64,000 nucleotides of DNA from Mansonella perstans. Lineage: Eukaryota > Nematoda > Chromadorea > Rhabditida > Onchocercidae. The stretch spans positions 124,001 to 188,000 of the forward strand of contig JBAMDO010000573.1 in the NCBI GenBank assembly GCA_037074765.1, given 5' to 3'. The position numbers were made by a program, and so were the translations under genes. Position 1 is the first letter of the stretch. Each line of letters begins with the position of its first letter. The notes beneath the pieces were generated by a model that saw only the letters and a program-made list of their open reading frames with translations, ran no database searches and had not been told where the DNA came from. Below, piece after piece: positions 26,445 through 41,800 of the stretch.

Positions 26445-28029
26445 GACAATTTAAGTTACTTGTCTTTCCTGCAATATTGTAAAGTCGTCCCAAACAATAT
26501 GAATAAAATAATTCTTCTTCATCTTCTTAGATACACGCTTGAGTGGCTTTTATTAACTCACAATGATTAACAGAGCAGAGTGTGCTGTAATGAACTTTTG
26601 GTAGGCAATACTTCATTTGGAGGGAGAATCTTTTCTGAAAGGACCTGTGAGTAAACTTCCATCAGTCGACAATACTATTTATATACGAAGACGGCTGTCG
26701 TGCACTCTTTACTATTTAAGATTGTATACTGCTACTTGATTAATTAATTGGATTAGTACTCATTGTTACACTATACAGAAGCTATCTTATACTGAGATTC
26801 TTTTCCGTCCCTTCGATGTAATGGCAGATTGTGATGATACCTTTGAATAAGGCCTTTAAATTCATTTTGGTCACTATGATAGTCCATGCAAACGCTCTCA
26901 TTTTGCTGAGATGAGATTGGATTTTGTGCAGAACCTTCGGTTTTTTTTGTTTTGTGTTTCCAATTTTTTTGCTGAACATGCAAAAAAATCCTGAAATTCT
27001 TCTTCAAAAATCCTGAAGTTCCGAAAATCGCTAATATTTTCTTTATGATAGTTTGAATGAATTTATCAAATTATTTATGAAAATTAGCAATTTAAATTTA
27101 TTAGGAAAATAAAGAAATTTTATCGAAATGTAAATTTTCTACAGAAGATGGAATTATTAAAGTGAAGTCTAACATGCAACTTTTCGAAACAGTTCAAGTG
27201 AAAAATTTCGAAATTAACTTTAAAATTTTGATTAAAGATGAAAGAGTTTTAAGAGAATGCCATTAAACGCTATTTGTCAAAAAAGACAAATTTTTTACCT
27301 TTCTGTTGAAACGAAGAAATTCCATTATTGTCATCATTTTTCGCAGAATGAAATGGCCTTGTCACTAATTGATTGCTTGCTACTACTAACTAACTGTTAC
27401 TGCTCCAAGCATGCATAAGATTTTATTCGACTGTATTTATTAAAAGTGCAACGGCGCAGTGAACCTCTTAAAAATTTATGGCTTGAATAGAGTTTCCTGA
27501 ATTTATAGTCAAGATTTCATTTTTTGATTGGCGACAGATACAATTAATTATATTGTCAGTAGTTACTTGCCCTTGTCATTCCTTTTCAGATTTTTCCTTA
27601 TTTTTTTGCTTAGCTTGAAATTAAATTTTACAGTTGATTACTTACGATCACTCTTTGGCAGAGGAGGATGTAGAAATGACAGTATCATTCAAAATTCGAC
27701 ATGCTGTGACATATATTTCAGGGTAATTGAAGGTTTTTTACGCCATTCAACAGAGTAATTAGGATCAATTATGGTTGAAAAATTTGAGCAACTGAAATTG
27801 AAATCAATTTTAAAAACCAAAATCAATATTCTTGCCATAAATCTCCTAAATGAAAATGATTCATGAAGTGTTTGAATTCAGTGGAGTTTATTATTGCACC
27901 AAGTATTTCTACTTTTTCTAATTATTGCATTTCGAAACTGTTTCTTTCTTTTTTAATACATTAAGGTCACGTAAATATACTGCCTTTCTTGCCCAGGATT
28001 TCTTTTCGTTCATTGACATCATTAATAGG
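26445..28029. other. intergenic AT-rich sequence
   Basis: No gene recognised. A minus-strand open frame at 26,771-27,007 is hydrophilic but has no splice context or known motif. A plus-strand one at 27,528-27,758 has a Cys-containing end but is otherwise low-complexity. Confidence 0.5.
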
Positions 28030-28476
28030 TCAAAATGCTGTATCATGTGATCGGCCACTATTCAAATATTCGCGAATTTCACTGTCGCAGATTGTTGTAA
28101 GCTCGTATCTTTGCATTATCACCGGGATATTGGAGCATGTGAATGAATGAAAGTAAAAACATCAACAATGACTGTTAATTTATGATTTTTAAAAATTTTG
28201 AAAATATAAATTGAAATGAGAGTTGTTTAATTCATCTTATTTTCATTCTCATATTTCTATAGACTCTTACTGAAATTTACACATTTCTTGAGTAAGAAAT
28301 GTCCTCAATCTCATCTGCGAAGTTCTAAAAATGAATTCCTTCTCATTACGAATGGAACCGGCTATTAATTGCTGGACATGTATACAGAGAACACAATTCT
28401 TGGTAGGGGTTGATCGCATATTGCTATTAAATAAATACACAGGTGGTGAGACCGCCATCACATAGTTGCAATCGCT
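28030..28476 (-). CDS. possible saposin-like (SPP/caenopore-type) protein fragment
   Basis: A minus-strand exon (about 28,476 to 28,271) reads through NCVLCIHVQQ and ends near QEMCKF at a GTAAGA donor. A second open stretch (about 28,120 to 28,030) reads YELTTICDSEIREYL and then reaches a stop. The CxxC, the later Cys and the Cys followed by a DSEIREYL-like helix resemble the first four cysteines of saposin-B domains (lipid-binding secreted proteins). The expected last two cysteines are absent, the Cys2-Cys3 spacing of 34 is longer than usual (about 27), and no signal-peptide exon was found. It could be a diverged or broken family member, or a chance resemblance. Confidence 0.28.
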
Positions 28477-31400
28477 GAGATCCATTACGACCAGTTCAGG
28501 TTTTTATCGTCAATTCTACTGTCACGCTGTAATGTATGATATTTATTTCAAGGCGATAGAAAGGCTGGGGACTTTTTCATTATCGCAATTAACATGACAA
28601 GCGTTATTTTTGTTATTTTTCACAAGAACATGATTTACTAAAAGATGAATATTGTCATTCCATTGTGAGAAACAACAAATTCACTTTTTTTTTTGTCACA
28701 TCTTCAATTATAAATGATGGATTTGAACAACATTTGTTGAAACTCCTAAATGCATTGGCGATATACATTTTAAAAATAGTTCACATTTTGAAAATAGTCA
28801 GTCCGGTTCACATTTCGAAAATAGTCAGTTCGCTTTTGCTGTAAACGATTGTCAGTTTCGCTGAGAAAAGAGAAAGAAATTTTTCCGAAATAAATTATAA
28901 AGCTACGAGGTGTATTGGCATGACTTCTAATCGTTGCAACTAAATTATAAGCTCACGCATTTTGAATTTATTTCGGGCAATTATTTACGAAACGGAGGAT
29001 ATCGTCCCCTAAATTGTTTTATGGTGTTAAATTTAGCAAAATTATTCTTTGTTCTCCTTAACTTTTTCGAACAATTTTTCGTTGTGATAAATCTTTTTTT
29101 TTTGATAACTGCATTGCAAAAAAACCTTTTTGCTAAACTGATTCATTCATTTCTTGTTGCTTCATGACATAAATTGTAATTTTTATTCAATCCTTTAAAC
29201 TTTCTCAAGAAAAATTCACTGATTACAAAGGAAAGTAGGAAACCTTAAATTTTTTTCAATTTTTAATAGAGCATGATATCAAGTTTAATATTCAATAAAT
29301 GGAAGACTTGCAGAATTACTGGATAAAAGATAAATAAATGAGTGAACTTGCTTGTGAGTTATTGATCATCTGCTTATCCATTACTTTTCTAGATTTATCC
29401 GAAGATGATCCAACATCTCCGTTTTCACACAGCTGCTTAAAAGCTGCCTTTATTCTTTTGCTGAGAGAATGTGAAACAAAAGAAAAAAAGTACTGCATAT
29501 CATTTTTCAAAGAATTTTAAACGAGCTGATACTTTGAGATAATGTAATCACTGTTATCGTTTGCTTTTGAGTCCTTTATATTATTTCTAAACTCTGTTCG
29601 AATTCAGAACTGGCTTATAGCAATAAAGCTTATGTAGTGGTAGAAATTTGTAAATGAGTCAATATGGAAAATAAAACATTCGAATCTTACCATTATTTTA
29701 AATTAAGTTTTCTGAGTGAAAATTCTGACAATTTCTATAAAAAATATTAAAATAATTTTTAACGTACGCACAATTTTCAATTGCTTTCACTTAGCACAAA
29801 TTCTTCACGATATCAAAAAATTGTTTTTATTCAACTCAAGAACTGTTAGTCTTATCACTGTAGCATAAATTCATCATTGCAATAATCATCAAAATTCAAT
29901 CTTGCAATTCCATAGCCATTTTAATCTCGGCAAACCCAAGGTCATAAGTACTTCTTTCATTCCATACTGACACAAAACCATATCCTCTTTATATCTTATT
30001 TCTCATTCCACTTTGTTTTATTCATTACTTTCCTTACATCATTGTTCATATGAATTATTTAGGACGTTTTAACATAAGAATAGTAACAACAACCATATTG
30101 CTGATGTGAAGTAATTGTCGTTTGCAATAGATTTTTTTTCTCTTAGTAAAAATTTTTGCCGTATGCTCTGTTATAAGGAAAGGCGAGCTGTTATTTATTA
30201 TTCTTTTTCTATACAGTTTCAATATTTTCATTTTTCAACAATATTTACCAGTATTAGCCTGAACACTTTCATTTTAGCCATTAATGACTTGAATAGTGAT
30301 AGACAAACATACATATACAGTTTGATTAGTTTTAGAATTTATTGATTTATGAGAAAAATATTAATGAAATTTTACATTTTATTAGGCGATACTTCGATTT
30401 ACTTTTTTCAAGAGAACTTTATGTTGATTTATGCATGCTCGGTAAAGTAAGTGAACATGCAAAACAAACATTGAAAAAAACCGGTTTTTTAAAGCGCTCA
30501 CTAATCTTTTATCACCCATACAGCGCCATACAAATATTTTCTTTCCATTTTCTGCAACCATCAAATTATCATTAATTTCTTGAAAAAGAAAATTCCTTTT
30601 ACTTTTAACACATTTTATTTGTTTAATTAATTACATATCCCATTAATAAATGGAAAAATTAAAAAGAAGGCCGCAAATCAATTCGAATAAATTCACTAGA
30701 CACAATCAGGTTATTTAATTACTCAAGTGATAAATTTATTTAATTAAATATTCCTAAATGTATTTTTTGATATTTTATCTTATCTCACTTATTAGTAGAA
30801 CTGTTATGCAGCAATAGCACTGTTGTATAAAAATTAACATGAATGTTTCTATGTAAAATATGATTCATAATTGCTGACAAATTTGTTACATTGAAACAGC
30901 GACAAGAATTTGCAATAAATTTAAACGGCTGTTATGATTTCACTATTTGACTTCGCCCATTTTCCAAGTCTTATATCGAAAGTGCATTTCATTTCATTCC
31001 TTTCAAAAACAAAGCATATATTATTTTGCAAAATAAATGATGTCACTTTTTTAAAGGATTTTAACCGGATAATTTCTGTCCTTATAATGCTATCAGTATT
31101 TTTTTTTAGAATATTTAAATAAATCGTCCATACTAACATTCTTCACTTGCTGTGCTTAATTTTATTTCTTATTATTAATTTCTTTAGCTAATTTCACAAG
31201 TGCAAAACCAGTTCTTAAAAAACCTTTTTGCCATTGTTCATTTTATCTTTAGAGTAATAATAAAGTAGTAAAATAAAGAGCTTTACATAATAAAATTTTG
31301 CAATAAAGTGATATTTAAAAAGATTGCTGTAAAAGCTTTTGAAATTTTGAATTTCATATTTTATTTTCGTTAAAATCAAAAAATGCATTTTCTTACCAAA

Positions 31401-32840
31401 TATTAAAAATTAATTCTGACTTCAAACTTGAAATTTGGATCCTACGTTTATGATTATATACATGATATATATATATATATATTTTATCAGAATAACCTTT
31501 CAAATTTGAGTGGTGTGCAAATTTGTAAACATAAAAGTGAAATTTGGTCATAGATAAGTGGCGACAAGTAAACTTTTCCTCCCCTGATTTATTTTCATCT
31601 TGCAAATTTTTCAGTATTGCCATCTTCACTTATTCTACCGGTCATTACACTGTGTTCAGACGAAGGATTTCTGCCTGATAACAGCTGTGGCCATAAAACA
31701 TAAACAACATTAAAATGTTAAGTGACCATTCATCCCACCATTCGTTCATATATCTATTACTTTCTATTGTTCTGTTGTCGTTAGAAATTGTAAGCACTTT
31801 AATTTTTTATGAAATAATTTTCATTTCTCACTATTCAAATTATTTATGATATCAAGGCAAATTCTCTTTCGTACTTTTCTATTCGTCCATATTTATTTTT
31901 TGATTTTTTTTTGACTATTTGCTTATGTCTACTCTATTTTTCTCTTTAATGTCATAAATAATTTGAATTTGGAAAAACTTTGTTGAATGCTAATCCATAG
32001 TTACTGTTTAAAAAAATTTGGGTTTTTTTTAGAATTCTTCTCCTAAATTCTTACAAATATCAAAATAAATTTCTATGACTGTTGTATTTATTTGTGCAAT
32101 TTTAAAGATGATATGTGACGAAAGATAAATGCAGGTATAGCTAACTTTAACTTCTACTCGAAATTGATAGTGATTCTTAACAGTGTTGGGCATATTTCCA
32201 AATGGTGAATTAATTCTAAAGTTCAATAAAGATATTTTTGAAGTATTCTAAGACTCCACGGAAAATGGAACGACAAACCTCGCTGCTGTTAAAATGACAA
32301 AATATGTCACACAATTCAAAAAAAAAGTAGTGTTCATTTTATTTGTTAATCAATTCCCTCGATCTATTTCCTACGTTTACCAAATCCCTTCTATCAGCTA
32401 AAATAAAAATCTACGGATATTACATCACCTTGATTTCTTATTTCACAGCTTCTAACATTTTCTATAAATGTTTAGATCACCTTAAAATTTTGGTTGCTGA
32501 AACACACCATCGGCCTTAATTCCACGAACGATATTGTATCACTTTATTACCTTTAACATTAAAATGAATTCAGAAACAGTGAACTAAAGCAAATATGTTC
32601 TTGTTTTTTTTTGATCGAATCTGAATAATAATATCGCATTCGTAAGATTGATCACCAAAGATCCATCCAACAACTTTTTTTATATGAAATTTGATTGTAC
32701 AGATAACTTATTGCCTCTCTGTGAATCGTATGACAGTAATAAGAAAATATAGAAGTGGATGGATAATAATGATTTAACAAATTGTGAGTACTGATAAATC
32801 TGTTGCTGGGACTAAATCAAATATTTGATAAAAATTTTAA
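28477..32840. other. intergenic AT-rich sequence upstream of the KANK gene
   Basis: No convincing gene. A 27-bp tandem duplication lies at 28,779-28,832 (GTTCACATTT with GAAAATAGTCAGT in each unit). The stretch 29,338-29,500 is open on both strands with plausible splice sites on each, so its coding status is undecidable from sequence. An (AT)n run lies near 31,460-31,480. Confidence 0.45.
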
Positions 32841-32843
32841 CAG
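32841..32843 (+). promoter_or_regulatory. putative spliced-leader acceptor of the KANK gene
   Basis: TTTTAACAG followed by only 17 nt before the ATG, and no upstream exon needed. This is the usual layout for a trans-splice acceptor in nematodes. Confidence 0.5.
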
Positions 32844-32860
32844 GAACCAGTTTCGAGGTT

Positions 32861-35800
32861 ATGGCTGCAACAAGAGTAAATAGTCACGTTGAACAGACGC
32901 CAATGACAGAATCCTCGAAATGTCATTGTTGTCCCTATGGATTTCACATAGACCTTGGATTTGTTGATTTCGTAGAGAACGTTGCAAATGAAACGGCTAC
33001 TGTCACAGCTGCGGTATACATTTTATTTGCATGTTTATCAAAATTCCTGTCAATTTTTAAACTTATCTTTATTCAAACTTTGTGATTTTTCCAATTTCCC
33101 AACATTTTTTCAAGATTTTTAATTCATTCTTATAAGCAAACGTAAAATTTTATAAATTTCCTTGAAAGAAATTAATTTAAAATCAAAACATTAAGTAGTC
33201 CAAGATTATTAGTAATCAGATGGCACTGTCAATAAATTAAGTATTTATTTGAAAAGGCTTATTTAATTTGTTTAAAAATAGATTTCAACTTACATTTCAT
33301 TTAAATTCAATAAGACCGAAACAAATTTATACAATTAAATTTGATCTAGTTTTTTATTCTTACAGAATAATAGAAATGGCACACAAGAAAATTCATTCAA
33401 GCGTATTAATGATCAAAATAGCACTGCCAATAAATGTTATGCAACTACAAATCAATTGATTGGGAAGGCTTCATTTGACCCGTCAGATTTCATTTTCTGG
33501 TCACTTTTTCTTTAATTTTTAAGTAATTCAGATAAGCGAAAAAAGCATAAACTTGGCAGATACTAGAAATTGATCCGTTTATTTAGCTTATAAGATTATC
33601 TGCTTTCTCTTTTTCGAGGAAGGCACTATTTGAAATGCAAAATTCATTCATCGGAAGATAAACATAGAATTTTGATATAAATTTAATCATTTTCTATTTC
33701 TCATTTCTTCTAACATTAAATGCTTTGCCAAATCAGAGGAATTAATTGGTGACAAAATATCACAAACAGAAAGATGAACAGGTCAAATTTTCTGCTCCCA
33801 TTATCAAGTTGTGCGGATTAATCGAAATTTATGAATACACAGACAATTTATTCGTTATTTTTCAGTGAATCTTTGGAAAATGTGGTGAGCGACTTTGAAG
33901 AAACACTAAATTCACGAGAAAGCAATTCAAGACGAGAATTGGTAAACTCACTAGACAATACACAAAAAAATGTACGACGCAGGGGTTACTTTTCAGATTA
34001 TGATGCAATGCAAAGTAGCAATCAGTCATTACCGCCAAAGACGCGTTAGTTTTTTTTTATCTTTTAAAATGTTGTTTGAAAAGACAACTTTGATTATTTA
34101 TTAAAACAGTTTTAAGATTTTCGTATAACTGAATGAATTCAACAGTCTCAAACGATTATTTGGGAAATAAATATGAATGCAGCACATTCAAAATATTGAA
34201 TGCTTACAGTTCTTATTAAAAATATTCCCATTTAATTTAAATTATATAAATGATCTTGAGTTTTATTTTCTCATATATATCGGAAAATGTGACTGAAAAG
34301 AAAAGTTAAGATCACATGTATCCCTTTTTAGATAATTATCTAAGTTCATCTAAATCATCGGTGTTATCATCGCCAATCCCAAGATTTAAATTATTCAATG
34401 ATTCCAAAAAACATAATATTTGTATCTGAGATAATGTCTTCCCTTCACCTCTATTTAATTTATAGTCATTTCGTTTATGCATCAGTATTAAATTGCGGTA
34501 GGTTTGGCACAAATACAAATTTGAATTTCTCATTTGAAATATTGCATGACGAAATTATTTCGTATTATTACTTGTTTACTGAAAAATTATAGCATTACTT
34601 GCTAAATAGTCTCAAATTTGTTGAGAATTCTTACTGCTCCTACATTTTTTGAGAAAAAAGGAAATAATTTCCTACTTCATGATTTGGCTTGGTTTCATAT
34701 TGAATCTGAATTTTTTCCCAGACTAAAAGAGCTTAGTAGTAAGAATGAAATATCATTTAAGACCATTTCTTACATTGAAATTGCTGAATGTTAGATGAGG
34801 AAACTTTTTAGCATGAACTTTTTAGCATGAAATTCTGATTTTTCAAAATTGTAGATATTCAAACATAGCTTTAACTAGAACTTGATAAGCAAGCTTAAAT
34901 CTTCTACTGTAAAAATGCATAAAATGATTTACAGAGAGATTAGAAAATTTGATTATCTTTGAAATTTGAAAAATCAGAATGACAGCAAGCAAATCTTCAA
35001 GTTTAAGATCCTTTACTGATCAAAAACTGTACTAAACTTATCTCTTCCTAGCTCTAAAAAGAACCCAAACAGTAAGCAAAAGACTGACAAAATTTAAAGA
35101 CAAGACAAAACAAGCAGTTCTTAGTAAAAATAAAAGAAAGAATGATAATAATCTGGAATTAATGATAATTCAGACATCTCTTCTGGAATGAATGGTAATA
35201 ATAATCATTCCAATGCTCAGATATCCCTTCAAATACTTGCAGAAAACTTGTAACGAAGTTAATAAATTGTTAGTTTAGGAAATGTTAAAATTTTTCAGCA
35301 GTACCAGTATCACATGACATAGCAAGACGAAAGCACATCAGTCGGTCACAGGCATTTATAAGTTCATATAATGGTTCGTTTCTGCTAATTCAAAGTGAAT
35401 TGAAATTTTACTCTAATTTAGACATCATAACATTGACTTCGTATTATACTTCCGAAGTATCATGCACTCTTCAAATATAAAGTTGTGTTAAGAAGATTGA
35501 GCTAATAATAGTAAGACTTTATTTTTAGATATTGTGACATAGCCTAAATGAATTACTTTTCAGAAGCAGCATCATCATCAAGAAAACCATTATTTGCTCC
35601 TGAAATTCAACAATACGGTAATTGAACTATTTTTAATTTAAATCAATTAACTAATATTTCACTAGCAGCACTCTCTTCGCTTAAATACTATTTAATTGAA
35701 GATATAAGCGTAATTATATTACATATAGACGTTAGCGTACTTTCCAAACTGACGTTTTATATACCCTTTCCATTTTTGGTGTTAAAGTTTATGCATCTTA

Positions 35801-38800
35801 TTTAAATCAGTTCTTAATTGTTTTACATTTTTATCTTATCACACTTTCTTCAAAATTGCATCCTTTATCAAAATAAATTAAATATATTTAAAAATATTAA
35901 ATGTGTTAAGGTGACAAATTCAAAAAAATTTGCCTTTAATATTGCCCACTAACTGTTCATTGAAAACATATGTCAAAAAATCCCTTATATTCATAACAAT
36001 ATTCATCAATGATTTCAAAAATAATACTTTTCCAAAATTCAATTCACTTTTTCAAAATATATTTTCTTTTGGTTGCACAAATATTCGATTATCCTATTTC
36101 AAAATGAAATAAGGAAGTAAAAAGAAGTAGACAAGAGCAGGGATGCAGAAATTTTGTCTACATTACCTCGCTTACTTTAACAAAATTACTTAATTTTATT
36201 GTTTTACTGCAATTCTGTTATCTTTCTTCATAATATACAAGTAATTCGTGCAGGATATCGTACTGCATTGGGAAAAGCGATGTCAGAAATTAAATCAAAG
36301 CATCAAAATGATGAACTCAATGATGATTTCCGAAAAACCTTGTTTACAACAGATAGCGCTCGAGCAAAGGATATTCATAATACAGAAAGTCGAAGTTACG
36401 ACATCGGTTCATTCCAAGAAGTTACTATCTCTTGATAGTCTTCTTATGATGAAATTAATGTTGTGAGGAGTACTTTTGAGATGACTGCTTTTGTTTACAA
36501 TGCAGCTATTTTTTTCAAAAAAAGTAACAGAATAAAAATCAAATAACTTGTTCTTTATATTTTCATCGTAGTTAGATTAATCATTGGATTTGAGAAAAGT
36601 AGTTTTAATTAGTATATTTTTCCTGATTTGTTTCGAAAATTAAATATAATTTATTAATTCCAAAACTTTCAAATTTTTAAAGCAATTTAAATTATCACTC
36701 AATTTTTCTTTTTTTTTTTTTTTGCAGCCAGAATATAATAGATCAATGTACGAACAAGGTAAGACGCATTATTTGGGTAGTAGAACTCCGGATATGCCAC
36801 GACGTTCATTCACTCTTGCATTATCACATAATCAGTACCCGAGCGATATACAACCGCAATGGAGAATGCGATCATCAGTCGAACGTTCATCCAGTGCTGT
36901 AGATATAGATGGTTTCGTTAGTACAAGACGGAGAAAAGCAGATGATAATGCTTTCCGAATGAATTCTAAACCTGTTCCTGTTCCACCTGTTCCACCCATA
37001 CCTTATCCAAGAAGCTGCTCATTGTTTTCAGTAAGTCTGTTTACCAATTTGTTTTCCCTTTTCTATACATGAGAAGCTTTTTCCATTTTTTGATTTGCAA
37101 CTGTTTATAAATTTTAACATCATTAAAAGCAAACTTTTTTAATAATTAATTTTGATGAGTTACTTTTAGAAGCTTTTTTAATAATTAATTTTGACAAGTC
37201 ACTTTTAGAAATTTTTTTCTACTTTTATCTTTTTTTTAAAGATTAATTTTATTGCTTATTTACTTCAGAATTCACATGCCTTAACTTATTTGATTGGTTA
37301 TTTCTGATAAAAAATTTAAAAATTTTGTTGATATTCGTATATCGTATTCGTAATTGCAGGAACAATTAAGACGTGATCGAAGTTCACCATTTCATTTGTT
37401 ATTAAATTTTCCAACGACTGGAAAATATTCATCCTCAAAAAATTTGGGCGACGTAAAACCAACCATGAGAACATGCATGAGAAATATTTCAAATGGGTAA
37501 GAATGGTCATGTAATAAATTGCATTGAATGGTTGAATTGACATAATCATTCGCAAATTTAGTATTAACCTTTATCATTGTTTTATTATTTCACTAAAAAA
37601 AGCCAATACATGTCGCAAGTTGATAAACAATTAAAGTAAGTTTGGCTCTTGCATAAATTTAATCTAAATGATGCACTAAATTTTTTATATTTTATCCTTC
37701 CTCTTCGAAATATTTTAAAAAACAAAAAGGATTTTCCAAAAAACTTTTTTTCAGGATTACTGAAAATGACTTTGAGCAGTTAACGAATGAGGACGCACTG
37801 GCGGTAGGATCAAAAGATTCGAAGGACGATATCAGTGCCAGCGGACTATGCTTTCAATGCTACGACCTTCAAAATCAACTGTCTGATTTATCGTATAGGT
37901 CATTTCTATTCGAGCAATTTGCGCGTAAAGTCCTCGTATCAAAAAAAAAAAAAAATATTTTACTAATTTTTTTGTTCAATCTATATGCGGTTATGTCTAG
38001 ATGATTCTGATTTCTCTTAAGTCAATTATCACCTAATTATTTTTTGATAGATTAAGCAAACTAATTATTACCTGTAAATGGATGAGTGAAGGCCTTGTTG
38101 TTCTTGTAGCGCCAAAAATATATGTTAGCGTTCGTTGTTCGAATAGATCTAACGGGTTACCAATAGATTTGATTGAATCTTATAGTGTAATAATATGTGA
38201 TACATAATCAAACTATATTTTTGAATTGATCAAGTAAGTTAAGATTGAAACAAGCAACCGATGAAATGAAAGGTAAAGCAGTTGACGAATTAAAGATGAA
38301 AGATGAACAAACAGTTTTTATTGATAGAAGTATTGGATGCTCATTTGAAATGTTAAATGATGGAATTAACAATTGGATAGAAAAAAAAGACACTGCCAGT
38401 GATGCATTGCTTATCAGTGTTGACGATAAGGTTGTCAATTTTGAGCAAAATGAGATTTTTATTTTCTTTTTACTTATGGAATTATATGCGACAATTTTAT
38501 TTGCTTGAATTATCTTATCAGCACAAAAATTTGCAACAGATAATTTGTCTGTTCGTAATGATTGTTTTTATTGCACACTTTAGATTTATATCTTTTAATA
38601 ATGTTGATATGATCGTTAATTATTGTTAGTCAATTTTTCTAAAAAAAATTGATACATTTAAGATGCGGATAGAATTTCTATGCTATTTATATTCACTAAC
38701 TTCTTAAATTAAATACTTATTTATTCCTATATTTATTTAACATAACTGTTGATCGTAGACTTTTTTTCTTTAACAAAATTCCAAAAATTCAGAATTAATA

Positions 38801-41800
38801 AGGAACTCATAATTTGCAGGAGACAAATATATCGCTGGCGGATCTAATCGAAATGCAATGGTATAAAAATATCAGCAGTTCACCTGTTCCAGAACTACAA
38901 CTCTGCTCAGTTGAAGCTACAATCGACAAACTGCTGAATTCCTCTTCTCAAGATGTTATAACTGATAAATCAAAATATCAGCTAGAATATGGCAGTGGAG
39001 CAATGGTCGTTAACGGTTAGAAAAACTTCCAGTTATATAAATTTATTAGCATGAGTGGTTAAGATTTTAAAATCATGCAGCATTAATTATTATTTTATGC
39101 ATTTATTGTAGACATAGTGATCTATGATGAACAACTTTTTGTGAAGAATAAAAATGATAATAAGCGAATTGAAAGAAGGCAGTGGGAGAAAATGTTGGAG
39201 AAAGTTTAATCATATTTCACAATTTTAAATTTTAACAATAATTTATATTAATTTTGATGAATTTTCAAATAATGTATTTTAAATTCATAAATGAATAGAT
39301 GTTGGCTGTGGAAGTGATATGTTTACTGTAATGTGCGATTTTGCGAGTATGACGAGTGCTGTCGAGTTGGTTGACTCAGGAACCGGAAGCAAACAATCTA
39401 TTTCTTTACTCAAAGATTCCTCTTCAATGACTACTCCGATCACATCCCATTCACGTCACATCCAAACTGAATCGATCAAAACGAGGTAATTTATTCCAAC
39501 AGTAATGTTGCTTTGGTTACAGTTTTATTGGAATCCTTCCGAAAAACAAATAGAATTTGAAAAGTTTTTAATCTAATTAACATCGATTTAAAAGATCGTA
39601 TCTACTAGCCATAATTTTACAGAACGATATGCATTTCCACATCACTCGTAGACCTGCAAAATCACAGCGCCGGTGCAATAACTCAGAAAGATTCTTACAC
39701 AGTTTGCGATGAATTAATGGGACGTGATGTGGCTGACGCTGTCACCGAAATAGATATCGAATTAAGTAATGAAAAAGAAATACGCCAAAAGATTTGTTAC
39801 AATACTGTTGCATTACAAACAGAATTCGGTTTGTTTTAATTTAATTTCCTTTTTTGCAGTGATAAGATATCAACAATTAAAAATACATATCAACTTTTGA
39901 GCAAATTTTGTTCATTTGAATGAATTTTGAGTTAACCGTTAACTCATGAAGTGAAGGAGTATAATAGAAATACGAACCAAAGAAGACAGATAACTCTAGA
40001 ACTTAAAAAAACTATTGTTAACAATAACATAAGATGCTTTATTGATTGTACAAATAATCAAAAGCGGTAAGTTATAGAACCAGAGCAAAGTGAACCACGA
40101 ATAATAGATGATACAGAAATAGCAGAATCGCTTTGGTTAATTCCGCCTAGGGATAAGAAAGATGTAGCCGTGGGTAACGAAGATGATGTGATTGAACGAC
40201 ATGAAATACCTCAGTCATCTGATTGCATCAAGTCAGAAAAGAAATTGATGCTAGATAGTGATGATGAAGATACGGTAAAGCTCTTTTTTTATGTATTTTC
40301 AATGTTCTTTCGCATTTCGAATATACCGAATATACCTTTTTAATATACCTTAATTATGGGAAGAGTCTTTCTGACCAATATTGAAATTTAGAAATTTTTT
40401 GGAAAAAAAAATTGAAATTTTTAAAACTCATTGCATACAATATTTTAATGGCAGGTTAATCATTTGCTTGTTGAAGATTTGTGTGGTCGAAGAAACACTG
40501 TCGGATCCAGAGGATATTGATTTTGAAAGTTCGAAGTCTCAACTGTCGTTGAAGGAGCGTGTTGCAGACAATTCAGACGTTAAAACTACAGGTGAAGTCG
40601 TCACAGAGATCAAAACATCTCGATCACTGGGTCATGCTCGTGCAGCCATAGTTAAGAAAATGCTAACTGAAAAATCGCAGCCATTAAGTTTCATTCGTGG
40701 TACGGCAACATCCAGATCTTGGAGATCGTCCAGTAAAAAAGGAGACTCTCTGCAGTACATCATTGATCAACATAAAGTACAGGTAAATTCAACTTTTGAC
40801 ATGCTAAGAGTCTTTCTTTCTTTACAATTTATCATTTAAAATTCCATTTAGCATGCATTATAAAGATCAAATGTTTGAAATTTTAAAGATGAATCATCAT
40901 GTCTTTTATAATTTGAAAATAAAAATTATAAAATTATGAAGGACCAATGTGTTCCTCCACAAATAAAAGTTTTTGAAAGAATGGGGAGAGACAACAAAAA
41001 CTTCGTCTTTATCTTACAACTTTTTTGCATAATTACTAGCAATTAGGCGTGCTTCAGGATGGTTCGGCTCCTTCGACACCTCAAACAGCAAAAGGCGCCT
41101 TGAAAGAAAAAGTTAATCTTAAGAAAGATGTTGTATCACCACAAATGCTATTATCAAGGGTCCCAGAACCGGTTCCAGCTCGAATACCACGACCCAAAAT
41201 TAGCAAATACATTCCTGGAGAAACTGTACCACAATCACCCGATGAAGTTTGTTTTTATTTTTCATTAAGAATTAAATTTAACAAGATTTCCTCCTGGACC
41301 GATAAATTAATGTTAAAAAAATTTCGCTTCAATTGTTCGCGTGATAAATTTTTGAACAGACGATTGTATCTGCATGAATCAATTAAATAACAATAGGAAG
41401 CTGAAATAGCCGATCGATTGACTCCATTACGTTCGGAGATGCGTACTTTACGGACGTATTCCAACGGAAGAGCAGTGACATTTTCTCGACCAACGCAATC
41501 TCTGAAAAACGCAACACCGAGGATATCTCTTCTAGACCACGACAAAACTAATAATTCAATCCTCCTGGAAGACAGGTGACACTACTTTGTTGTGGGTTTT
41601 CATTGCGCAATATTAGAATTCAAGAAATTTCTAATATAAGTCACGTTTAAAACCTGACTCTTCCAAACTTTCTTCAAAAGCACAGCTTATTATGAAGATT
41701 AAAAATAGAATAAGGTAGCATAGACCATTTGCAGTACGAGTTCATCATCTGATTCGGAAGGTTCATATAACACGAACGAAACAGGCACGGCCGACCATTT

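Noticed and set aside
29316..29520. Open frames on both strands with plausible splice sites
   Set aside because: Neither strand can be preferred and neither joins to another exon.
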